A stretch of DNA of 64,000 nt from Pelodera strongyloides (Eukaryota > Nematoda > Chromadorea > Rhabditida > Rhabditidae): positions 124,001 through 188,000 of the forward strand of contig JAANDG010000008.1 of assembly GCA_036852015.1 (NCBI GenBank). Direction: 5' to 3'. Below the pieces are notes generated by a model. The model did no database searches. It saw nothing but the letters and a program-made list of their open reading frames with translations, and was not told the origin of the DNA. Position numbers and translations under genes: made by a program. Below, piece by piece: positions 45,831 through 55,486 of this stretch (positions are counted from its first letter, which is position 1; every line of letters begins with the position of its first letter).

Positions 45831-48800
45831 TCAAACTGACGGTCCTAGTTCTGCCACTGGCTCATCAGGTGTTGCGTGCTCTGGTCGTTCTCCGTCATCT
45901 CGCTTATCCGTCCTTTTCTCCTTCTGTAGTTTAACCAGGTCCAGCAACTTTTCACCAGGTAACACCTTTGCTACCAAGTTAGATGGGAGCGGTTTTCGCG
46001 AGATTACCTTAATTTATAAGCATAAGTTCAGAGAGTAGTGCAAAACTGATATCCGCAGCTTAGACTGCAAATACAAATACAGCCTAGCCTGGAAAATACA
46101 CAGCAAGCCACGCTTTTCAATCCTACTATCCTACCATCCTACACGTCGTGCAAGGAGGTTACGGATTCAAAACTCGGAATTAAAAAAAAACTTTACAACG
46201 CTGAGCTCACGATCACTAAGCTCACGGGCACTGAGCAACACCTCAATATCAATATCAGTCCATCCAATTAAAAGTAAGGTTAACAACAATGATTACGATC
46301 AAACAGTCCCGCCAACGCTCAACTACTTTCCAATCTTCAGAATTATCATCTTAACGGTCTTAACCCTATACACAGGCCATATTCACCACTCCGATTCCCT
46401 CGGGGAAATATTCCCTGGGGACAGAAAATAGCATTCTAATGTAAGACACACAGAGAAAAAGACGGGGAATTCCCCATAGGGAATTGAGCGGTGAATATGG
46501 CCTCAGATCCTATATTTATGGTTTTTAAGCCAACGTACGTCAAGTTCCACTGTAGGGTTGACATCCAGCGGAGAAGTCGGTGGACCCCGGTTGGGTTTTT
46601 TTGCCGCGACTACTTGTTCTACATCGTTGGTGTGCTCGTGATCATCCATCTAAATATATACTAGTTTGAGACGAAAATCTTATTATATAAAAGAGTAACT
46701 GTAGCGTGCGCTAGCACTCACGTTACGGAAGTATAATTCGAATAAATTGTTCCGCTTCGGATATAAAAGAGCACAGCCGCTCAAACTAGAATAATCTCAT
46801 GTAAAAGAACAATGTGGATGTCTTCATTCGTAAAGATTTTCATCTACGTAACGGACGTTTCACAAGTATGGAAAGTCGCCTGAGGCGGCGTAGCCGTCTG
46901 GTAGAAACATAATCAAAAGATACCCTTTACATGTTTCACAACAGTCCCTACTTACAAGGAACCAAACTACATAAATCCTTAAAGTACACAATACGATATC
47001 TAAAGATGTATACACAAGAAAATATATTCAATGATTCTTATACCCTGGACTGAAGCATTTAGTAAAATATTCCAAAGTGAAATTGTGAAATGTTTCAAGG
47101 GCAAGCAAATAAGCTCTCGTTTCGATAGCGCATTGCTCATAGTCACTTCACTTCGCGATATGCACATGCCCAGTTTCAACAACTTAATACTGTTTTTAAA
47201 ATGAAACTACTAGCGTTTTTTGTCTTCTTGCCGTCAGATTCCAGAAGCGGGTTCCACTAGGGTGCACACAATCAGCAATAATTTCAAGCAAGAAAACAAA
47301 GCAACGAGCGGAAACTACCTCTTGAGTCCCTTGACTCTTGTTCACATCCAACGGTGCAGTTTTTTCATCGTTTTTGGTTTTTGCCGATGTTTTACCAGCC
47401 GGTTCGCTTCCTTGTTTAGCCTGCTTCGGCTCGGCGGCTTTGACTTTGCTTGCGTCCTAAACATAGCATCGTACATCCGAATTGTAAGAAAGAACACAAA
47501 TGTGCAAGGCAAAATATAGCGTGAATCTTTCGATCGGCATTACCGAATACGCAAAGCAACGCGCGAATTTCAAACAATTTTAATGCAAATTTATTTGCCC
47601 CACTGGTCGCACGTGTCATACCGCTTTCAAGAGTAAACAAAGCAATCAACAACATACCTTGGCATCAGTTGGCTGTTTGGGGGCTTCCGAGACCGGCTTC
47701 TGATCTTGTTTTGAATCCTTCTTTATTGAGAACGTATCTTTGTTATCCGGAGTTTTCACAATGGATATCTCCTTTTCCTTTGTAACCTTAACGTCCTTTT
47801 TATTCGTTTCAACGTTCGTCGACGTCTAAAATAAATATCAACAAATAACGCTTCCTGGACGTGTGCGCTGAAGGACTAATTAAATCTTACAAATATCAAC
47901 CAAGTGCATATCGTTGCTCCACCAAACGAGTACCTAGTCTAGTACAAACAAAGAAACGAGTGTAAACGGGTACCTTTTTCTCCCCGGTTGTCAGCTCTTC
48001 TTCTGAAACTTGTGCTTGTGAAATGCCTTCTTTCGTCGGAGCGGAATCCTCAGTTTTCTAAGATAGATTACATAAAACACTTTTGTTATATCCCGTTGCG
48101 ATGCGTTGCACACGAGATATACGAAAAGTTTATTCGTAAACTCTAAACACAATTAATACACGACGATGTAGACGGTGGAGTACGGACACGTGTACTTCTG
48201 TAGATCCCCAGAGTAGATCCACAGCACAGCAGTAGTCGAGTCGAGTCCTCAGCAGGCTTGGCAGCAGGTCCTAGTGTAGTCGCACTTGTCTTGGGTGACT
48301 CTGATACTATGCTCGACTCGCATCTTTATATTACACTTTTCGTATGCTAATTACTTTCGAAATACTTTCGAAACAGACAATTCTAAATCTTGATTACACA
48401 AATATACGTATGCCCAATAGCATACGTTACACCCTTTCCCTAATTGTAACTCCAATTACAAAATAAATAAAAGAGTCACTGTAGCGTAATTTGCATACCG
48501 ATGAGCGTTACGGAAATGCAAATTTCCTGTTCGGGTATAAAAAGGGTTTCGCAGCTCAATATCGCAGTATGCATATGCAATTGTTTCCTATTATGTGAAT
48601 TTCTTATGATACGTTTGAAGCTTTGTATATAAGTGTGCCCATGCCAAAATCATATTTCCATGTAAGTCGCCTCAGGCGGCGTGAGCCGACTGGTTACAAA
48701 ATAAATGGCATACTTGAAACAAGTACTTACTCAATGCTGCTTGTTCGTAGTCTTTCGCACATGCGGGCTGTATCGCTCTGGTGGACGGCTTCGGCGGGTA

Positions 48801-51800
48801 CTCCTGCGGCACTGCTCATCGCCCTGGGTCGTAGGTTCCAACGACGTAGATTCCGAGCTTCTCGTATCCAAGCTTTCTTGTGTCGTAGCCGTCTTCTTTG
48901 ATATATCCAATATCGTTTCCTTCTCGCCGAAATCCAGTTCCATCCAAACTCTCGGACGTTCTCGCAATTGATCGGTACGTCGAATCCAATCGCCTTTACT
49001 GGTGTGAACACGGTACGTTGTGTCACTCGTCCGTTCCATAATTCTTCCGGGAAACCACTTCACCGGTTCGTTGTAACATCGCGCGTAGACTGTCATTCCT
49101 TCGACGAAGTCTGGCGAATCCTTCTTTCCGGCCAAGAACTCTCTTGGTATCGAATCACTACCTACATTCCCCCTTCCCAGTTCTTGAGCCAGCTGCTTCT
49201 TGGGTATCTGCAGCAAACCACACTGCGGAGAGTAGGATAGCTTAATTCCTTTCTTATCACAAAACCTTTCCAACGCTGGGAAATCCTGCACCTTAGAGCT
49301 GTACTGTTGCCTATCGCAGGTCTTACCGCTGCTCACAGCAGACTTCCTAGCTCTTTCTGAGGTCCTAACTGTATTCACCACGAATACTTCTCTCTGTGCT
49401 AAAGATTTCAGATAATTTAACGATAAACCAACCTTGACCTGAAGATCCCGTCCAAAAATCGACGGCGCATTCCTCTCCAGCACGTGTAATTGCACTGCAT
49501 GTCGGACGTTTCCAACCAGCATTTCCACGGTGCACTTTCCTTTGAATGCAATCTTCCCTCCAGTGCAGCTCTCCGCGTCGTAATTCACCGGTACCAGTCT
49601 TGGTTTTCCCACTTTCCTCCAAGTCGCTTCATTGATTATCGACAAAGTTGCACCAGTGTCGAGTTGTCGAGTTTATTCGTAAACCAGTGTCGAGTTTATT
49701 CGTAAACTCTAAACACAATTAATACACGACGATGTAGACGGTGGAGTACGGACACGTGTACTTCTGTAGATCCCCAGAGTAGATCCACAGCACAGCAGTA
49801 GTCGAGTCGAGTCCTCAGCAGGCTTGGCAGCAGGTCCTAGTGTAGTCGCACTTGTCTTGGGTGACTCTCATACTATGCTCGACTCGCATCTTTATATTAC
49901 ACTTTTCGTATGCTAATTACTTTCGAAATACTTTCGAAACAGACAATTCTAAATCTTGATTACACAAATATACGTATGCCCAATAGCATACGTTACAACT
50001 TTGAAGTAAGGTGACCCAACCACTTCAAAGCGAAGTTAAAAACTTGTACATTGCACATTGAACATATGCGAAAAGAGTTGTTGAAAGCCTCATACAGACA
50101 GAAACACCGACTTCACACCAAATTCCCAGATAACAATTGTTACGAAGAAAAATATAGTAAAACATCAAATTACCTCCTTCTTTCTACTCGGGCAGTGAAC
50201 TGGGCATGAGTGGGTGCAACCTCCTTCAGAATGTCCTTTTGTATCTTCTGGCACTATCTGAACCCGTTTTTCCTTGAAGAAACTGTCCACCTTTCTTCCA
50301 GAACGTTCTAATTCTTTGGCTGCGTTGTGTACCTAAAAGAGACGCATAAACATAAAAAGAAAAAAAAGTGATTCAATAATGTGTGCAAATGATTAAAGCG
50401 AAATACTGGCCGGTTTTTGAAACGCATCGTGCACAACTGAATTTATATGTAGTTGTGCTAATTTGTTCGAATTTAGCTCGATTATTCACTCTAATTTATG
50501 TACATTTGCATAAGCCGCATAAGAATGCTGGTGCACTCGATGTGTTTCAAAAATCGGCCGGTATTTCGCTTGAAACCGGATCTACCAGTCAAATAAAGAC
50601 CCTCACTTCACTAATTATGACAGTAACAATGATCACTTCTGAAACCGCAATACTGGGCTCACTCTCTTATCCTGTATACCATGTAAACTGACGTGATACA
50701 ACAACAACGATTATCTACTTCTAATAAACGAGATTTTCATAATAAAGAAAGAACCCAGAGGCCGTATTTATTCAACAACACGCAGGGAGCCCTCCCTGCC
50801 TCCCAGGGAGCTAACGATTGCGTAGTGAGTGCGAGAGCAGAAGAGATTCAGAGCGCTCGTGAGCCTAGTGAGGGCTCCCTGTGTGTTGGTGAATACGGTC
50901 TCAGGTCTCAGAAAAACGCCTGGAAGGACAAATACTTATTTGCATTTATTCAATAATAACACACAAATAAACGTCGAATACTGACCTGTTTTACAAAATA
51001 CGGCCCGCCTTGATTAACAATCCAATTGTACACGTAAGTGGGGATATTGGCTTCAGGGTTGTCAAAGTAGGTGAGCACATAATCTAAAGAAATGAATAGT
51101 AGTAAACAAGACCTACGTCAGGCAGTCAGCAATCACTCACGCAAGGAACGAAACACTATCGTATCGTAACGTCAACATTTAGTTTAGCAGATCAACCGTA
51201 TCACCCACACACACAGGGAGCCCTCCCTAGACTCACGAGCACTCTCCCTGGGGAGGCCAGGGAGGGCTCCCTGCGTGTTAGTGAATACGGCCTCAATTTT
51301 TTTGCAACAAGTCGCTAAACCTTACACCACTAATTCGGTGGGGTGAATGAAGTATATGATCTATGATCACATGCTTCCACACGAACGGCACGCAGATATG
51401 GACCGATAAGACATTTGCTTTATATTAAGCACTAAGATCTTAGGATCATCTTACCTAAGCCATGCGAATCCACATCTTTATGCGCTCTCACGGCACACTG
51501 TGAAGTGTATGTCGCCACTCGAACGTTCTTTCTGCTCGCGGACGGCACAACCTTAATAATCGATGATGACGACAACAAAGCAGCAAGCTGGAGAATGACA
51601 ACATTCAATTAAACATAAGTTGAAACATGCCAGTTCTTTGATAGAGAAAAGACGCTAGTTTGCCAAGTGAGAAATGCCGACCAGCAATAATAGAACGAAT
51701 AGCGAGAATAAACTCTAGTATTAATCAAGGAATTAGTCCGAACATCATTCTGGCGCATTTTTCCAGATATTAAAGCGAAATACCTGCCGGTTTTTGAAAC

Positions 51801-54800
51801 GCATCGTGGATCTTACGTATTTATGCTAATTTACTCGATTTTAGCTCTATTTTTTATTCTAATTTATGTTCATGTTCATTTGCATAAGCTGCATAAGAAT
51901 GCATGTGTCCACGATGCGTCTCAAGAACCGGCCGGTATTTCGCTCTAATCAATACTTCCGCGTTTCAGTCACTTAACCAAGATCTGGGATTCTGAAATAT
52001 TAGAAGAAAATAAAAATAAGCATACCCCTTCGCCGATCACTTCACTCTCGATGACGACAATCTTGTTATCAGGAGATACTCGACTCCTCCTCACATACAC
52101 ATATTCACGTGGGTACATCGGATAGGGATACTTGGCCACCCAACGGATCAACTGAAATTTGTGAAAACGCTATATTTATTATACAAATAAATATTATTAT
52201 TATTATACAATATTATTAATTATTACATATTTATTATTTATACAAATAGTAAGAGTAAGACCATATGTTAAAGCGAAATACCGGCCTGTTTTTGAAACGC
52301 ATCGAGTACATCAGCATTCTTATGCAGCATATGCAAATGAATATAAATCGGAATAAAAAGTCGAGTTAAATTCGAGCAAATTAGCATAAATACGTAAGAA
52401 TTCAGTTGTCCGCGATGCGTTTCAAAAAACGACCGGTATTTCGCTTTAATCTTTAATCATAATGCATACGTTTAAAACAGAGTCAAATATAGTTTGCAAA
52501 CGAAATCTCGAATAAGAAACTAGACATTTTAAAACAGAGGTCATAAACGGTAGGGTAGCAATGCAAAATAGTGCAAAGTAGCAAGGTATAAGTAAGAATG
52601 TAAAACATATATTAACACTAACACACAAAGGCAAAGTAGAACAGGAACAATACAGTATACACAAAGAAATGACACGTCAGAAACAAAACAAGACCCAAAA
52701 GTAAACCAACCTGTTGATTGCCGTCCTCTTGTAAAACTTGCAAAACTATAACATTCCCATCCCATTCTGATCGATACTTTACATCATTTTGGGCATCTGA
52801 AAATGAGAAACGTGAAAACACCAAAAACGTGATTTAATCTAGTTCTAATAAACCGGTCTGTATCCATACGTTCAGGATTACATAAAGTATCGCAAAATAA
52901 CTATTGATAAATAACTTACAGAAATAAAAGAATGACTAAGCCAAGACTATTCACTATTGACAAATATAAACACCTCAACAAAGAATCACACCACAAATAC
53001 AAGCAATAAAGTAAGATAAAATGCCAACCTACCTATATAATGTCGTGGAGTTATGTCGTAAAACGTTCCAGCAACTCTGAAACGATGTGTGATGAAATAA
53101 CACATCTCTTTACTTTAACGTGATTCCACTACAGTAATCCATCGTTCTACATTCAGTCTTACGACACGGATCTATTTCATAATTTGATTGATGTTGTATC
53201 TGACTGATTATGTGTGAATAAAGTAGTGATATAATTTCATAAACAGTAAAGCCAAGGCCATCGTAGGTTACGGTACATACATAAGTTACAGTAATCAACT
53301 TTAATTGTAAAAAGAACTAGTAGTCCAAGACCAGTACCTATATTCGTAACATTCATGTTTCATTCCTTTGATTCTCCGGCGAAATACTCGTAAATTGTTT
53401 GCCTGTTCTTCATATAAATGTTCCCAGCCATCGTTGCCGTCTACTTTGTGACTGTTATCTAAAAAAAGGAAAAGAGATTAGTAAGAACTGCATTTTTTTC
53501 AGGCGACAGCGAGAAACTCCGAATCAAACTTGATAACCCGAAATGTTCGTAACTAGGAAATACATAAATAAAATACTATTAACAACATGAATAAGAAATC
53601 TATAATACACTGAAACTGACACTATTGACCGAGTTAGGCACACCTAAGTAACGTCAAATCACAACTTAACAAAAGCACACGAAATATACCTGAGAACAAA
53701 TATGCCTTATTGTATGTACTGTATGTATTGTAATAACAAATATGTATCGAGAAAAAATGAATATGCTCTTGCTCAATATGTAGTACAAATAGTCAACACA
53801 CCGAAATCAATCTGTTTCCACAAGGCCATTCGCTCATCGGAAATACCTGAAAAGTTGATGTTTCATGATAGCGTGATAAGTGCAACAGTGCAAGAGTTCT
53901 ACGTTGCGATTCGGTAGATTCTGTTCATTAGTGTTTGGCCGATACACAATACACAAAAGAATAAAAAGCATAAGTCGGTGCCACCGTCCTCAATTAAAAT
54001 CAAATCAAGTAATCAAGTATAAGGTAAAACAAGTAAAGCCGTATAACGGCCAGTTTTGAAAAGTATGGCAGACGCTGTGTTCCAACGTCGTGTACTGCGC
54101 AAATTACAAGTTACTGCGCGGTTATTAGACTGAATCTATTGATTTGCACACATCATACGATAATGTAGTCTCGAACACGTTTCAAAAGTTGGCCGTTATT
54201 TCACTTTAGAGAAGAAAGAAAAACTTACCATGGTCCTTGAAAGAAAATACGGCTCCAGTGGCTAAGGCCCACTTGAGATCAAACCGTAATCTGAAATGTA
54301 AGTTATGGTTGAAACTGACTGTGAGACTAATCGATCTTTTTTTACGCTTCAAGTGCGTGCCCTTTATTCGAGGGTGAAAATACAGTTTCAATGTTTGCAT
54401 ATGGCATGTTCCATGTTCTAATTCCATTTCACTATTCATCACACTGTTCATCAGCAAAATCATAATTTATGAAACATGCAAAATCAAAACAATCACTCAA
54501 TAAACTACATGATCTAACCAAAATAATGCAAGAACAATAAATGACATTAAAAAAAGAAGAAAACAAACCTAAAGCCCTCTCCTGTGTTTCCACTGCCACA
54601 ATTTTCCGTTCGGCAACGATAATTGCCCTGACCGTGAGCGAAACGCCTCTGGATTAGAAGCCTGTAATTAAATTTATAATTTATAAGTAAACAAAACATT
54701 AGCACCGAAAGAAATTGTACCGTAGATACTACACCATTTTACAAGAACATAACAGAATTCCAAGACATACACTTTTCAAAAACAAAATGCAATAATGGAA

Positions 54801-54869
54801 AGTATAAAAAAAACATACTTACCTTCTCAGATGCGCAATTTGACGCAAAAATGTGCGGGAAACGGTCAT
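45831..54869 (-). CDS. stard7: STARD7-like START-domain phospholipid transfer protein, 534 aa, 15 exons
   Basis: Exons on the minus strand: 54869-54823, 54661-54569, 54290-54229, 53458-53338, 53076-53033, 52796-52711, 52151-52026, 51587-51455, 51083-50986, 50332-50174, 48057-47974, 47825-47658, 47456-47319, 46649-46539, 45965-45831; 1605 nt, every joint in frame. STARD7 carries phosphatidylcholine to mitochondria. The START domain covers roughly residues 75-290, with VAGTFYDITPRHYI, RSEWDGNVIVLQVL, WVAKYPYPMYPREYVYVRR (closest to human STARD7) and DYVLTYFDNPEANIPTYVYNW. The N-terminus is basic and could be a mitochondrial targeting segment (inference). After the START domain a Cys/His-bearing stretch (GGCTHSCPVHCPS) leads into about 200 residues rich in Lys, Glu and Thr, apparently disordered and longer than in vertebrate STARD7 (about 370 aa). 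The start is the first in-frame ATG of a first exon whose acceptor is at 54900/54901. Introns hold three family A MITEs, two Helitron-like elements and an LTR element. Confidence 0.9.
46376..46505. mobile_element. Family G2 foldback in a STARD7 intron
   Basis: AGGCCATATTCACCACTCCG at left, GAGCGGTGAATATGGCCTCA at right; the inner arm TCCCTCGGGGAAATATTCCC. Confidence 0.68.
46678..46901 (+). mobile_element. Helitron-like element (non-autonomous), copy 1, in a STARD7 intron
   Basis: Starts TCTTATTATATAAAAGAG between A and T and ends with the hairpin GTCGCCTGAGGCGGCG then AGCCGTCTGG followed by T. A TC...CTRR layout with a 3' hairpin, no inverted repeats and A|T insertion fits Helitrons. About 224 bp, no protein. 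Confidence 0.6.
48084..48431 (-). repeat. 3' LTR of the Gypsy element (complete)
   Basis: 348 bp, with TG...CA type ends on the element strand. It contains the same 305 bp as the other LTR plus about 43 bp at its outer (low-coordinate) end. Confidence 0.85.
48451..48693 (+). mobile_element. Helitron-like element, copy 2, inside the Gypsy element
   Basis: The body matches the copies at 60-61 kb in inverse (GGGTATAAAAAGGGTTTCGC, CATATGCAATTGTTTCC) and ends AGTCGCCTCAGGCGGCG then TGAGCCGACTGG. The 5' end is degraded, so the start is approximate. Confidence 0.55.
48731..49669 (-). pseudogene. Gypsy pol remnant: protease fused to integrase C-terminus
   Basis: One open frame of about 310 codons. 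It starts just after a TAA with the aspartic protease active site LDTGATLSIIN, then FGRDLQVKVGL, the end of a retropepsin fold. The second half has a GMTVYARCYNEPVKWFPGRI motif and IRRTDQLRERP, typical of the Gypsy integrase C-terminal SH3-like part, followed by a Ser/Arg/Pro-rich tail. Everything between is deleted without breaking the frame. There is no credible start codon. This is not a host gene. Confidence 0.8.
49692..49997 (-). repeat. 5' LTR of the Gypsy element (inner end lost)
   Basis: 306 bp, near-identical to the 3' LTR. Its inner end, primer-binding site and gag are gone, and the sequence runs within about 30 bp into the protease active-site codons. Confidence 0.85.
50393..50573. 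mobile_element. Family A MITE, copy 10, in a STARD7 intron
   Basis: Left TTAA; the right flank is changed to TTGAA. Confidence 0.8.
50757..50902. mobile_element. Family G foldback, copy 4, in a STARD7 intron
   Basis: Independent insertion outside the tandem array, with the same ends and inner GGGAGCCCTCCCTGCCTCCC motif. It shows that family G is a dispersed mobile element. Confidence 0.75.
51192..51294. mobile_element. Family G foldback, copy 5 (short), in a STARD7 intron
   Basis: Left end CCGTATCACCCACACACA; right end TTAGTGAATACGGCCTCA; about 40 bp of the centre are missing. Confidence 0.7.
51770..51948. mobile_element. Family A MITE, copy 11, in a STARD7 intron
   Basis: Left TTAA, right CTAA; the centre has a short duplicated TTCATG. 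Confidence 0.8.
52268..52449. mobile_element. Family A MITE, copy 12, in a STARD7 intron
   Basis: Both TTAA flanks are intact. Confidence 0.82.
54033..54209. mobile_element. Family B MITE in STARD7 intron 3
   Basis: Left GTAAAGCCGTATAACGGCCA and inverse right end; the element stops 19 bp from the donor of exon 3. Confidence 0.65.
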
Positions 54870-54900
54870 AAACGACGATTTCTCATTCAAGGAAAAACAC

Positions 54901-55486
54901 CTGAAATAAATAAGAAGTTAAGGGACAGCGGTGTAATTTACAGAACAGTGATGAAACTGGGTTCGACAGTACCAGACTAAGGCGAGGCACATCACGAGGT
55001 CAAAAAAATACAATGCAATACAAATAGTACGATATTAATAAGGATCGGGAATCCTTTCAGTCTTGAATTCTATAAATGGGTATGTTGAAAAAAATAAAAA
55101 TTTATGGAAGACACATACATAATGCAACGTAAAATAAACAGCGTAACACAAATCTGTTAGAAAAACTAAATATACACCTGAACTGAATATCTTACACATA
55201 ATGCACTAAGCTAAAACAAATCATACGCAAACTTTAAAAACCCCTGGTTTAAACATTAATACTCAATATTTACTGCACAAACATACGAGAAATGCTCACA
55301 AAATCAAAACGTATATCACAGATCACAAGTAATAAATTACCCAAGGAATGGTCCAATTTAGATACAAATACGTGTGGAACTATCGACAATTACAATTACA
55401 AATCCAAGTTTTCAAGTAAACCAAACTAAGGACTAGGGACTAATAATGAAGCAAAATGGAAACTTATGTGAAAACGTGTAATTCTT
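54901..55486 (-). promoter_or_regulatory. Intercistronic region LAMTOR3-STARD7 with acceptor at 54901
   Basis: 586 bp separate the LAMTOR3 stop from the STARD7 first exon on the same strand. The downstream exon begins after tatttatttcag, 31 nt before its ATG, with no visible 5' exon. It may be an intergenic trans-splice site of an operon or a separate promoter. I see no repeat in it. Confidence 0.35.

Larger units (their letters stand above)
48084..49997 (-). mobile_element. Non-autonomous Gypsy (Ty3) LTR retrotransposon, internally deleted
   Basis: The element reads on the minus strand, from TGTAACG at 49997 to a CA end at 48084, and is flanked by a 5 bp target duplication ACTTT (48079-48083 and 49998-50002). 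The LTRs are at 48084-48431 (complete) and 49692-49997 (lacking its inner 40 or so bases). Over the shared 305 bp I see one clear mismatch, so the insertion is young. The interior holds only the end of a protease and the end of an integrase in one frame; reverse transcriptase, RNase H and the integrase core are missing. A Helitron-like element (about 48451-48693) lies inside. The whole element sits in the STARD7 intron between the exons at 50174-50332 and 47974-48057. Confidence 0.88.
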
